In this document: one piece after another, positions 1-8,329 of the stretch
Position numbering within the stretch: position 1 is the stretch's first letter
Layout: every line of letters begins with the position of its first letter
Assembly: GCA_036258055.1 (NCBI GenBank)
Contig: DATAEK010000077.1
Coordinates: 1-45,629, forward strand
Length of the DNA stretch: 45,629 bases
Direction of reading: 5' to 3'
Source of the DNA: DATAEK01 sp036258055
GTDB lineage: Bacteria; Acidobacteriota; Vicinamibacteria; Vicinamibacterales; 2-12-FULL-66-21
Position numbers and translations under genes: made by a program
The notes under the pieces: generated by a model
What the model was told of the DNA's origin: nothing
Seen by the model: the letters and a program-made list of their open reading frames with translations, nothing else
Databases searched by the model: none

Positions 1-47
1 CGGGCGACACCCGAAACGCGCCAACGACCGACGAAAGGTCCACTCCG

Positions 48-2480
48 ATGAGTTACCGGAAACGTTCACGCACAACCGTGGCGGCGCTCGCAGCAATGAG
101 TCTGCTGCTGGAACCATCGGCGCCGCTCGTCTCTGCTGCGAGCCGGCAGGGTCAACCCGCGAAACAAACCACGCCGCCAGCGCAGCCCGCAACGAAGCCA
201 ACGACGACCCAGGCGACGACCCCCGCGACAAAGCCGACACTGGCTGCGACGGCGGCGTCGACGACGCCGCCGGTCGATGGCGGTTGGCCGCGTTTCTACA
301 ATCTGTCGAGTGGGGGGAGCATTCTCATCTACCAACCGCAGATTGCAAGCTGGGAGAAGCAGGCGCATCTGGTCGCCTTCAGCGCGGTCTCCTTCCGGTC
401 CAAGACGAGTGAAAAGCCTACGGTAGGCACGGTCAAGCTCGAGGCGGACACGAAGGTCGCTCTCGAAGACCGGCTGGTCAGCTTCCAGAATATGAAGATC
501 AGCGAAGCGAACTTCACATCGCTGCCCAAAGAGCAGGTGCGCGAAATCGTCGCAGAAATCGACAAGGGTATTCCCGACGACGAGCGCGTGATTGCGCTCG
601 ACCGGGTCCTGGTCAACCTGGACAAGAGCCAGATCGTTGTGAAAAACGTTGAAGGCATCAAGTCCGATCCTCCAACGATCTTTTTCAGCAAAACGCCCGC
701 GGTCATCGTCAACCTCGACGGCGAACCGGTGTGGAGCCCGATCAAGGAAAACGACCTGAAATTCGCGGTCAACACGAACTGGGACCTGTTCCAGCATGGT
801 CCGACCAACACCTACTACCTCCTCAACAAGGAAACCTGGCTGAAAGCCACCGACCTCAAAGGTCCGTGGACGGCGGCGGGGTCGTTGCCGGACAGTTTCA
901 AGAAGCTGCCTGCGGAAGAGAACTGGAAGGACGTCAAAGCCAATCTGCCGGGCAAACCGCTCACCGCGGCGACAACGCCGAAGGTCTTCGTGAGCTTGCA
1001 GCCGGCCGAACTGATTCTGCTCACCGGCGAGCCATCCTACCGGCTGGTGACGGGAACCGAGTTGCTCTGGGTGAGCAACACGGACAGCGACGTCTTCCGG
1101 ATGGGCAAGACCGGACTCGTGTACTACCTCGTTGCCGGCCGCTGGTTCTCGGCGCCGGACTTCACGGGACCATGGACTTTTGCCACGCCGTCGCTCCCTG
1201 AAGCATTCAAGAAGATTCCGCTCGAACACGAACGGTCTCGGGTACTGGCATCGGTTCCGGGCACTGATCAAGCGGCCGAAGCCGTGCTGATCGCGCAGAT
1301 TCCACAGACCGCGCGTGTCAACAAGAAAGAAGTGAAGGCTCCCGACGTCGCGTTCCAGGGCGATCCGCAGTTCACGCCGATCGAGCAGACCACCGTGCAG
1401 CGCGCCGTCAACACCGACAAGGACGTGTTCAAGGTCGGCGATGCCTTCTACATGTGTTACCAGGGCGTCTGGTTCGTCGGGAAAACGGCGTCGGGTCCCT
1501 GGGAAGTCGCCAGCTCGGTGCCCCAGGAGATTTACCAGATTCCCGTCAGCTCTCCGGCCAATCACGTGACCTACGTGACGGTTGAGGAGAGCAACGACGA
1601 CTGGGTGACGTTTGCCGCGGCAGCCGGCTACACCGGCATGATGGTCGCCTGGGGCTGCACTGTGTGGGGATCGGGTTGGTACTATCCACCCTACATCGGG
1701 TACGGCGGCTACTATCCGTACTACTATCCGCACTTCCCGACCTACGGCTACTCTGCCTGGTACAACCCATACACCGGCGCGTACGGACGCAGTGCCTCGG
1801 TCTACGGACCGTACGGCGGCGCCGGCGTGGGGGCTCGCTACAACCCGCGCACCGGAACGTATGCCCGCGGGGCGGCAGCCTACGGCCCGTACGGCGCGCG
1901 AGGCGTCGCACAGGCCTACAACCCCCGCACCGGCACCTACGCTGCAACGCGTCAGGGGTCGAATGTGTACGGAAGCTGGGGCTCGACGGCCGTGCAGCGC
2001 GGCGACGATTGGGCCAAGACGAACCGCTACACCAACAGGCAGACCGGTACGACGACCCGTACGGTCAGAACAGACGAGGGCAGCGCAGTGATGCGCCGCG
2101 GCTCCGAGGGCGGGCGGGTCGCGGTCGGCGAGGGTGGCAACGTCTACGCCGGCAAGGATGGCAACGCGTATCGACGTGAGAACGGTACGTGGCAGAAGTA
2201 CGAGAACGGCGGCTGGAGCAATACCGATCGGCAGCCCGCGGATCGACCACAACCGACCGACCGGTCCGCCACCGGAGAGCGGGCCGGCACGACCGACCGC
2301 AGCTCGGTCGATCGCAGCACGATGGACCAGCTGAATCGCGATTCGCGCGCACGCACTGAAGGCGCGCAGCGGACCAGGGATTCCGGCAACTACCGCAGCA
2401 GCCCCCCGACGCGCAGCCCAGGGAGCTATCGCGGCGGCGGGGGCGGCGGGTCCAGGGGGGGTGGCGGAAGAAGGCGGTGA
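48..2480 (+). CDS. Secreted repeat protein with Tyr/Gly-rich and RGG-like C-terminus
   Basis: 810 aa; I cannot assign a function. Residues 1-31 look like a Sec signal peptide (basic MSYRKRSR, then a hydrophobic stretch ending LVSAAS). A Pro/Thr/Ala-rich linker follows to about residue 75. Residues about 210-500 hold three diverged copies of a roughly 95-residue unit with the recurring pattern NTDxDVFxxG...YY/YMxxxGxWF...GPWxxAxSLPxxFxKIP. Next come a hydrophobic stretch near 525-545, a very Tyr-rich segment (YPPYIGYGGYYPYYYPHFP), and repeats of YNPRTGTYARG/VYGPYGxxG. The tail is RGG-like (SYRGGGGGGSRGGGGRRR). An AAGG ribosome-binding site lies just before the ATG. The composition suggests a surface or envelope structural or adhesive protein, but this is inference. 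Proteins with this layout are sometimes labelled carbohydrate-binding; I see no motif that proves that. Confidence 0.8.
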   Translation: MSYRKRSRTTVAALAAMSLLLEPSAPLVSAASRQGQPAKQTTPPAQPATKPTTTQATTPATKPTLAATAASTTPPVDGGWPRFYNLSSGGSILIYQPQIASWEKQAHLVAFSAVSFRSKTSEKPTVGTVKLEADTKVALEDRLVSFQNMKISEANFTSLPKEQVREIVAEIDKGIPDDERVIALDRVLVNLDKSQIVVKNVEGIKSDPPTIFFSKTPAVIVNLDGEPVWSPIKENDLKFAVNTNWDLFQHGPTNTYYLLNKETWLKATDLKGPWTAAGSLPDSFKKLPAEENWKDVKANLPGKPLTAATTPKVFVSLQPAELILLTGEPSYRLVTGTELLWVSNTDSDVFRMGKTGLVYYLVAGRWFSAPDFTGPWTFATPSLPEAFKKIPLEHERSRVLASVPGTDQAAEAVLIAQIPQTARVNKKEVKAPDVAFQGDPQFTPIEQTTVQRAVNTDKDVFKVGDAFYMCYQGVWFVGKTASGPWEVASSVPQEIYQIPVSSPANHVTYVTVEESNDDWVTFAAAAGYTGMMVAWGCTVWGSGWYYPPYIGYGGYYPYYYPHFPTYGYSAWYNPYTGAYGRSASVYGPYGGAGVGARYNPRTGTYARGAAAYGPYGARGVAQAYNPRTGTYAATRQGSNVYGSWGSTAVQRGDDWAKTNRYTNRQTGTTTRTVRTDEGSAVMRRGSEGGRVAVGEGGNVYAGKDGNAYRRENGTWQKYENGGWSNTDRQPADRPQPTDRSATGERAGTTDRSSVDRSTMDQLNRDSRARTEGAQRTRDSGNYRSSPPTRSPGSYRGGGGGGSRGGGGRRR

Positions 2481-2537
2481 GGAATCGCTGTCACAGGAGG
2501 GATCATCGACCGCCGCCGCGCGCTGAAATCGACACTC

Positions 2538-3566
2538 TTGATGTTTCTGCCGGCGCGAGCCTTTGCCGCGCCTTCGGTGTCGACCGTCATCGGTGACGGC
2601 TCGTCTGGATATTCAGACTCGCAGGTCAACAATCCGTACGGTCTTCTGATCGGACCCGACCGAGCCCTGTACTTCTGTGATCTCGACAATCAACGGATCC
2701 GACGCCTCGACCTGAAGACGCGGCGAACGATCGACGTCGCCGGGAACGGACAGCGCGCCTACGCCGGCGACGGTGGGCGCGCAACGTCCGGTTCGTTGAA
2801 CATGCCTCACGAGATTGCGTACGACACAGTTGGACACCTGTACATCGCCGAACGCGACAACCACGTGATACGGAAGATCGACGGCAGGACCGGCGTGATG
2901 TCCACGCTGGCGGGCACGGGTGTGGCCGGTTTCTCAGGCGACGGCGGCGCCGCGTCGCAAGCACAACTTCGTCAGCCGCACAGCATCGCCGTCGGGGCAG
3001 ACGGTCAGCTGCTGATCTGCGATGTCGGCAATCACCGCATCCGCAGCGTGAATCTATCGACAGGAACGATTGAGACGATTGGCGGCACGGGCGAGGCGCT
3101 GCCGACACCGACCGGTGCACCGCTGAAAGGCACACCACTCAACGGGCCCCGGACGATGGCGATCGATCGGGATGGCACCATCTACCTCGCGCTGCGCGAA
3201 GGGAACGCGCTCTATCGCATCGATCCCGGAACGCGACGGCTCCACCATCTCGCCGGAACTGGTGAGCAGGGATACACCGGCGACGGCGGACCCGCGCGAC
3301 TGGCACGACTTGCCGGACCAAAAGGGCTCGCGCTTTCGGGACGCAGTCTTTACGTGGCGGACACGGAGAACCACGCAATACGCCGTGTCGACCTGAACCG
3401 CGGCACGATCACGACCGTCCTTGGAACGGGCGTCCGCGGCGATGGACCCGAGTCCGATCCGCTTCGATGCAGACTCTCACGCCCGCACGGACTCTGTGCT
3501 GTCGCGGATGGCACGCTCTACGTCAGCGACAGCGAAGCGCATCGCATCCGCGCGTTGAAGCCGTGA
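2538..3566 (+). CDS. Exported NHL-repeat beta-propeller protein
   Basis: At least 342 aa. Repeated NHL-type blades are visible: LNMPHEIAYDTVGHLYIAE, LRQPHSIAVGADGQLLICD, LNGPRTMAIDRDGTIYLA, LAGPKGLALSGRSLYVAD and LSRPHGLCAVADGTLYVSD, each followed by NHxIR(R/S)V. The spacing fits a six-bladed propeller, a fold used for ligand or protein binding and some lyase/lactonase activities. Substrate unknown. The start is uncertain. TTG 2538 and ATG 2541 are the first usual start codons here, but the open frame reaches back to 2481. Upstream in frame it reads DRRRALKSTLLMFLPARAFA, a good Tat-like leader. An AGGAGG Shine-Dalgarno (2495-2500) precedes ATC codons at 2502 and 2505, so the true start may be a rare ATC. 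It follows the secreted repeat protein by 57 nt and converges on prs. Confidence 0.82.
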   Translation: MMFLPARAFAAPSVSTVIGDGSSGYSDSQVNNPYGLLIGPDRALYFCDLDNQRIRRLDLKTRRTIDVAGNGQRAYAGDGGRATSGSLNMPHEIAYDTVGHLYIAERDNHVIRKIDGRTGVMSTLAGTGVAGFSGDGGAASQAQLRQPHSIAVGADGQLLICDVGNHRIRSVNLSTGTIETIGGTGEALPTPTGAPLKGTPLNGPRTMAIDRDGTIYLALREGNALYRIDPGTRRLHHLAGTGEQGYTGDGGPARLARLAGPKGLALSGRSLYVADTENHAIRRVDLNRGTITTVLGTGVRGDGPESDPLRCRLSRPHGLCAVADGTLYVSDSEAHRIRALKP

Positions 3567-3584
3567 CCATTTCCTTCCCGTCGA

Positions 3585-4526
3585 TCACACGTCGAACAGC
3601 GCGCTGACGGACTTCCCGACATGGATTCGTCGAATCGTTTCCGCAAGGAGCGGCGCGATCGAGAGAATCTTCATGTTCGGCAATCGCTTCTCGGGCGGCA
3701 CCGGCACCGTATCGGTCGTGACGATTTCCGCGATGTCGGATTGAGCTCCAAGGCGCGCAATCGCTTCGCCCGTGAAGAGGCCGTGGGTGCAGGCCACGGC
3801 GATCCGCTTGACGCGCCGCTCGCGGAGCTTGTTCAGCGCCTCGATGATCGTGCCGCCGTTGGCGATCTCGTCGTCGAGGACGATGACATTTTTGCCGTCC
3901 ACATCGCCGACGAGCGCGTCGATCACGACGCGGTCGTCACCGAGGCGTGTCTTGCTCCCGGCGGCCACGGGCAGCCCGAGGCTTCGCGCGAAATGGGACG
4001 CCGCCTTTGCGTTGCCGAGGTCAGGCGAGACGACGACCGTGTTCTTCAGCGTCTGGCGGCGGAAGTGTCCGGCGAGCACCTTCATGGCGTTCATGTGATC
4101 GACCGGCACGCTGAAGAAGCCGTGCACCTGCGGCGCGTGCAGGGCCATCGTGAGGACGCGGCTGGCGCCGGCAGTGACCAGCAGGTCGGCGACGAGGCGC
4201 GCGGCGATCGAGATCCGCGGCGCATCCTTTTTGTCCGATCGCGCGTATGCGAAATGTGGAATGACGGCGGTGATGCGCGAGGCGGACGCACCCCTGGCGG
4301 CGTCGAGCATCAGGAGCAGCTCCATCAGGTGGTGCTGCACGGGTGGCGACAGCGGCTGGACGATGAAGACGTCGGCCTGCCGGCAGTTGGCCTGGAGCTG
4401 GACGCCCAGGCAATCGTTGCTGAACGTCGTGGTCGTCGAGGGACTGAGGGCAACCTTGAGGCGTCTGCAGAGTGCGCGGGCCAGCTCAGGGTGTGCGTGC
4501 CCGCTGAAGACGACGATTCTTTCCAT
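3585..4526 (-). CDS. prs: Ribose-phosphate pyrophosphokinase (PRPP synthetase)
   Basis: 313 aa, the usual length. Makes PRPP from ribose-5-phosphate and ATP for purine, pyrimidine, His, Trp and NAD synthesis in the cytoplasm. Family landmarks: PHFAYARSDKKDAPR (residues 90-104), the ATP region; LHAPQVHGFF (129-138) with the conserved His; VVVSPDLGNAKAA (164-176); and the PRPP-binding loop LDDEIANGGTI (217-227). The loop is usually VDDMIDTAGTI, so this copy is a diverged variant (class III-like or accessory isozyme is possible). The start ATG at 4526 gives MERIVVFSGHAHPELA, a normal N-terminus. The gene is convergent with the NHL gene (18 nt apart) and divergent from the kinase at 4686. Confidence 0.93.
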   Translation of the reverse strand: MERIVVFSGHAHPELARALCRRLKVALSPSTTTTFSNDCLGVQLQANCRQADVFIVQPLSPPVQHHLMELLLMLDAARGASASRITAVIPHFAYARSDKKDAPRISIAARLVADLLVTAGASRVLTMALHAPQVHGFFSVPVDHMNAMKVLAGHFRRQTLKNTVVVSPDLGNAKAASHFARSLGLPVAAGSKTRLGDDRVVIDALVGDVDGKNVIVLDDEIANGGTIIEALNKLRERRVKRIAVACTHGLFTGEAIARLGAQSDIAEIVTTDTVPVPPEKRLPNMKILSIAPLLAETIRRIHVGKSVSALFDV

Positions 4527-4537
4527 GCGAGGAGGGG

Positions 4538-4543
4538 ATCATA
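4538..4543 (-). promoter_or_regulatory. Putative -10 element of prs (near-leaderless)
   Basis: TATGAT followed by CCCC, read on the minus strand, ends 11 nt before the prs ATG. A start point about 7 nt downstream would leave a leader of only a few nucleotides. No good -35 was seen. The motif resembles those before 4686, 38051 and 41580. Confidence 0.45.
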
Positions 4544-4664
4544 CTCGACCGGCCGCGCGGCTGGTCGGCTGGTGCGGTTTCGTCTGAACGCCTGCCCCCA
4601 GCTGTGACGGTGCCGCGGACGTCACCCAGAACCGATCCCGCTGCGGCCTGGCACCTCCGGCCCG

Positions 4665-4670
4665 TATAAT
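4665..4670 (+). promoter_or_regulatory. Putative -10 element of the first kinase gene
   Basis: A perfect TATAAT followed by CCCC in a very GC-rich stretch, 15 nt before the TTG start at 4686. No recognisable -35 at 16-18 nt upstream. Predicts a leader of roughly 9 nt and no room for a normal Shine-Dalgarno. Confidence 0.5.
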
Positions 4671-4685
4671 CCCCAGCACCACCTG

Positions 4686-7322
4686 TTGCTGCTCTCCCCC
4701 GGTCTCCGCCTCGGCTCGTACGAGATCGTGTCCGCCCTTGGCGCCGGCGGCATGGGCGAGGTCTATCTGGCGCGGGACCTGCGGCTCGATCGCAGCGTCG
4801 CCATCAAGATCCTCCCCGAGCTCTTCGCGGCCGACGCCGAACGCGTCGCCCGATTTCACCGCGAAGCGAAGACGCTGGCCTCGCTGAACCATCCGAACAT
4901 CGGCGGCATCCACGGGATCGAGGAGGCGAACGGCGTCATCGCCCTCGTCATGGAGCTGGTGGACGGCGAGGATCTGGCGCAGCGCCTGACCAGCGGCGCG
5001 ATCCCGATCAGCGAGGCACTCCCTATCGCGCGGCAGATCGCGGATGCCCTCGAAGCGGCGCACCAGCGCGGCATCATCCATCGCGATCTCAAGCCGGCCA
5101 ACATCAAGATTCGACCTGACGGCACAGTGAAGGTGCTGGACTTCGGGCTCGCGAAGGCAATGGACCCCGTCAGCAGCGTATCGAACGTCTCGCAATCGCC
5201 GACCGTCACCTCTCCGGCGATGACGCACGCAGGGATCATCCTCGGCACCGCGGCCTACATGAGCCCCGAGCAGGCGCGCGGCAAGCCGCTCGACACACGC
5301 ACCGACATCTGGGCGTTCGGCTGCGTGCTCTGCGAAATGCTGACCGGGCGGCGCACGTTTGGCGGTGAGGGCGTGTCCGACGTCCTGGCCTCGGTTCTAG
5401 CGCGAGAACCCGACCTGGTGGCATTGCCGACCGCCACGCCACCGTCGATTCGCCGGCTGCTCCGACGATGCCTCCAGAAGGAGCCGACAGCGCGGCTTCG
5501 CGACATCGGCGATGCGCGCCTCGAAATCGAGGATGCGATAGCACACGTCGACCGAGACGCAGCCGTCATTCCCCCGGCACCAGTGGATCGCAGGAACCGC
5601 GAACGGCTCGTCTGGGCTGCTGTCGTGACGGCTTTGACGTTGGGGCTCGCGGCGTCGTTGCTCCCCGGCGCTCACTCGAGCTCGGGCGCCTCCGAAATTC
5701 GGTTCGACATCGTCACCCCGCCAACCACGAGGCCGACGTCGCTGGCCATCTCGCCCGACGGACGCACCGTGACTTTCGTCGCCACCGCCGACGGCGAATT
5801 GCGGCTGTGGCTGCGTTCGCTGGAATCCGGGTCGTCGCGGCCGATAGCAGGAACCGAGGGTGCAGCCGATCCGTTCTGGTCACCCGACGGTCAGTCGGTC
5901 GGTTTCTTCGCCGACGGGAAGCTCAAACGTGTCGCGGTTGACGGCGGATCGGTGCAGACGCTGGCCAACGCGCCGGGGCCGGAAGGGGGTACCTGGAACC
6001 GCGACAACGTGATCGTGTTTGCGTCGCTGGGAAATCCCCTCGCTCGTATTCCGGCCACAGGCGGCGAGCCTGTCCCGCTCCCGCGACTGGTCCAACAGGG
6101 GAGTGACTTCTCTCCACAGTTCTTGCCGGACGGTCGTCGGTTCCTCTACTACGTGAGAGGAAATCCGGAAGTCCGTGGCGTCTACGCCGGTCAGCTCGAC
6201 GCGACCCTCGACGCACGTCGCGTGCTCGATTCCGACACAGCCGCCGTCTACGCGTCGTCAGGGCACTTGCTGTTCGGCCGGCAGGGGACGCTCTATGCGC
6301 AGGAGTTCAATCCCGACCGGTTGGAGCTGTCGGGCAAGCCGTTTCCAGTTGCCGAGCAGGTGGCCGGGTATCTCGGCGTGTCGGTATCCCGCTCAGGCTC
6401 GATTGCCTATCGTACGAGTTCGGCAGGCACCGAGCGGCAGTTCGTTTGGTTCGATCGAGCCGGCAAGGAGATCAGCAAAGTTGGCGATGCCGTGCCCACG
6501 AGCCTTTCGGAGCCGTCGCTTTCCCGTGATGGTCACCGAGTCGTGTTCTATCGAAGCATGAATGGCAGTCCCGACATCTGGGTGCTCGACGCGAGACGCG
6601 GGGTATTCAGCCGGTTCACGTCTGACCCGGCAGATGACGTGTTTCCAGTCTGGTCTCCGGATGGCAGCCGGATCGTCTTCAGCTCGAATCGAGCAGGCGT
6701 ACACGATCTCTACCAGAAGTCGTTGATCGGCGACCGCAGTGAGGAACTGCTGCTGTCGACAGGGCAGTCGAAGGGTGCCACCGACTGGTCGCTCGACGGA
6801 CGATTCGTGCTCTTCAACAGCCAGGACCCGAAGAGAGGTCTGGACATCTGGGCATTCTCGTTGGAACAAAAGGACAAGATCTTCCCCGTCGTCCAGACTC
6901 CTTTCGACGAACGGGACGCGCAATTCTCACCCGACGGAAACTGGATCGCGTACGAGTCGAACGAATCGGGTCGCATCGAGGTGTACGTGCGGCCATTCCC
7001 CGGCCCTGGAGAGAAGTGGCCCATCTCCGTCAACGGCGGCGCTGAAGCGCGCTGGGGTCGTGATGGGAAGGAACTCTTCTACGTCGCGCGAACCGGCGAG
7101 CTGATGGCGGTTCCCATCCGAGTCGCGTCGAATACGCAGCCGCCCGACATTGGCAAGCCCGTTGCGCTCTTTACTCCCCCGCTCGGCGGCGCGATTCAGC
7201 AGGGCGATTTCCGTCATCAATACATGGTCTCGGGTGACAGCCAGCAGTTTCTCGTCGCCACGGTGAAGGAAGCTGGCCCGTCGCCAATCACGGTGATCCT
7301 GAACTGGAAGGCGCGGCCATAG
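4686..7322 (+). CDS. Membrane-anchored Ser/Thr kinase with PD40 propeller sensor
   Basis: 878 aa. Residues about 10-275 form a PknB-type kinase: glycine loop LGAGGMGEVY, catalytic Lys in VAIKIL (Lys41), catalytic loop HRDLKPANI, DFG motif KVLDFGLAKA, and MSPEQARG in place of APE. All key residues are present, so it should be active. A single membrane segment lies near 309-329 (VWAAVVTALTLGLAASLLPG). The C-terminal half is a TolB/PD40-type beta-propeller with repeated blades such as SLAISPDGRTVTFVA, DVFPVWSPDGSRIVFSS and AQFSPDGNWIAYESNESG, predicted to lie in the periplasm and sense a ligand or protein. TTG is the likely start: it gives the family N-terminus MLLSPGLRLGSYEIVSALG. Substrates unknown. 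Unlike the other two kinases in the window, no flanking repeat was found here. Confidence 0.92.
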   Translation: MLLSPGLRLGSYEIVSALGAGGMGEVYLARDLRLDRSVAIKILPELFAADAERVARFHREAKTLASLNHPNIGGIHGIEEANGVIALVMELVDGEDLAQRLTSGAIPISEALPIARQIADALEAAHQRGIIHRDLKPANIKIRPDGTVKVLDFGLAKAMDPVSSVSNVSQSPTVTSPAMTHAGIILGTAAYMSPEQARGKPLDTRTDIWAFGCVLCEMLTGRRTFGGEGVSDVLASVLAREPDLVALPTATPPSIRRLLRRCLQKEPTARLRDIGDARLEIEDAIAHVDRDAAVIPPAPVDRRNRERLVWAAVVTALTLGLAASLLPGAHSSSGASEIRFDIVTPPTTRPTSLAISPDGRTVTFVATADGELRLWLRSLESGSSRPIAGTEGAADPFWSPDGQSVGFFADGKLKRVAVDGGSVQTLANAPGPEGGTWNRDNVIVFASLGNPLARIPATGGEPVPLPRLVQQGSDFSPQFLPDGRRFLYYVRGNPEVRGVYAGQLDATLDARRVLDSDTAAVYASSGHLLFGRQGTLYAQEFNPDRLELSGKPFPVAEQVAGYLGVSVSRSGSIAYRTSSAGTERQFVWFDRAGKEISKVGDAVPTSLSEPSLSRDGHRVVFYRSMNGSPDIWVLDARRGVFSRFTSDPADDVFPVWSPDGSRIVFSSNRAGVHDLYQKSLIGDRSEELLLSTGQSKGATDWSLDGRFVLFNSQDPKRGLDIWAFSLEQKDKIFPVVQTPFDERDAQFSPDGNWIAYESNESGRIEVYVRPFPGPGEKWPISVNGGAEARWGRDGKELFYVARTGELMAVPIRVASNTQPPDIGKPVALFTPPLGGAIQQGDFRHQYMVSGDSQQFLVATVKEAGPSPITVILNWKARP

Positions 7323-7602
7323 AAGCTCGAGAACCTGCCAGCTGGAAATGCGGCCCACGTTCGTCTGCCATTCTGATTCCGCGCTGCCATTGGCTCTGTC
7401 CGATTCCCGCAATGAGCTGGCAGAAGGCTTGCTATCGCTCGGATCAGATTCGTTCCAATCACAGGTTCGGTGTTGAGGTTCGCCCGAAAGCAAAGCGGAC
7501 GCACGGTTCGCAGGGCAACGCGCGCGCGGGTGTCTGCCGGTTCTCCGGCAGTCGACGTCAACCCCGGGACCGTTCACCGGAAAGCCGGCAACTGGAGGCA
7601 CC

Positions 7603-8052
7603 ATGGTGCGCACTTTCTCGCTCGCGGCAGTAATGGCAACGGCGGCACTTGCGGTTGCCACCCAGGCCACGACTCAGCAGACGACCCCGCAGGCGCCAAA
7701 GCCCACGATCAAGCACGAGCCTGCGCGGCCGATCAACTCGCTGGCGGGCAAGGACACGTTCGCGGCATATTGCGCCACCTGCCACGGCCAGGACGCCAAG
7801 GGACATGGGCCGGCAGCGCCAGCGCTGAAGGTCCCTCCGGCCGACCTCACGACTATTGCGAAACGCCACAACGGAAAGTTTTCCCCCGTCGATGTTGAAA
7901 CCAAGATTGCCGGAAATGACCTTCCGGCGCACGGTACCTCGGAGATGCCCATCTGGGGGCCTATCTTCCGGTCGATTTCAAAGGACCGGGACATCGATAC
8001 GATACGCATGAAGAATCTGGTCAAGTATCTCGAGTCGATCCAGGAGAAGTAG
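7603..8052 (+). CDS. Exported mono-haem c-type cytochrome
   Basis: 149 aa. A Sec signal peptide (MVRTFSLAAVMATAALAVA, cleavage near residue 20) precedes a Gln/Thr/Pro-rich linker. The haem-binding CATCH motif is at residues 57-61 (Cys57, Cys60, His61). SEMPIWGP near residue 115 supplies a plausible Met axial ligand, as in class I cytochromes. It should be a periplasmic or membrane-tethered electron carrier. A GGAGG site lies 4 nt before the ATG. The 280 nt between the kinase stop and this start hold nothing I recognise. The partner enzyme is unknown; the downstream redox operon starts 277 nt away and need not be linked. Confidence 0.9.
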   Translation: MVRTFSLAAVMATAALAVATQATTQQTTPQAPKPTIKHEPARPINSLAGKDTFAAYCATCHGQDAKGHGPAAPALKVPPADLTTIAKRHNGKFSPVDVETKIAGNDLPAHGTSEMPIWGPIFRSISKDRDIDTIRMKNLVKYLESIQEK

Positions 8053-8060
8053 AGGACAAG

Positions 8061-8189
8061 TCAGAACGAGTACCACACCTGGAACTGGAAGGTTCGCGCC
8101 GAATCGTTATTGGCAAGCGACGGAATCGCGTTTGTGGTGGCGCCCAGGGACATCGTCAGAGCACTTGCCGGCCCCAGGATTGGATCGCG
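8061..8189 (-). pseudogene. C-terminal remnant of a TonB-dependent receptor
   Basis: The minus-strand frame ending at the TGA at 8061-8063 encodes about 42 residues that include LGATTNAIPSLANNDSARTF and end in QFQVWYSF. This matches the end of the intact receptor in this window (14667-17651: VGTTTNALPSLANIDPPRMF then QLQLRFLF), including the terminal aromatic residue needed for outer-membrane barrel insertion. Nothing upstream in frame resembles a receptor, so this is the decayed tail of a lost receptor gene. DNA similarity to the intact copy is only moderate, so it is not a recent duplication of it. Confidence 0.7.
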
Positions 8190-8329
8190 AGTTTTTTCGC
8201 ACCAATGGGGAACCTCTCGCAGTCCAAACGAGGGCAAACCTCGAAGCGGCTGGCAAACTCCTTCGAGAAGGCTGATTAGCGCTGGATCGTCGGTTGCTCC
8301 CTGTTGAACGCAAGAGGGGGAGCCCGACG

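Noticed and set aside
66..2252. 728-codon minus-strand open frame opposite the secreted repeat protein
   Set aside because: Arg/His-rich, no domain, no ribosome-binding site; a high-GC antisense shadow of a gene with a clear signal peptide and repeats.
7335..7423. Inverted repeat CTGCCAGCT / AGCTGGCAG after the first kinase
   Set aside because: Nine bases with a 71-nt loop; can occur by chance. No direct repeat flanks this kinase, so it does not share the pattern of the other two.
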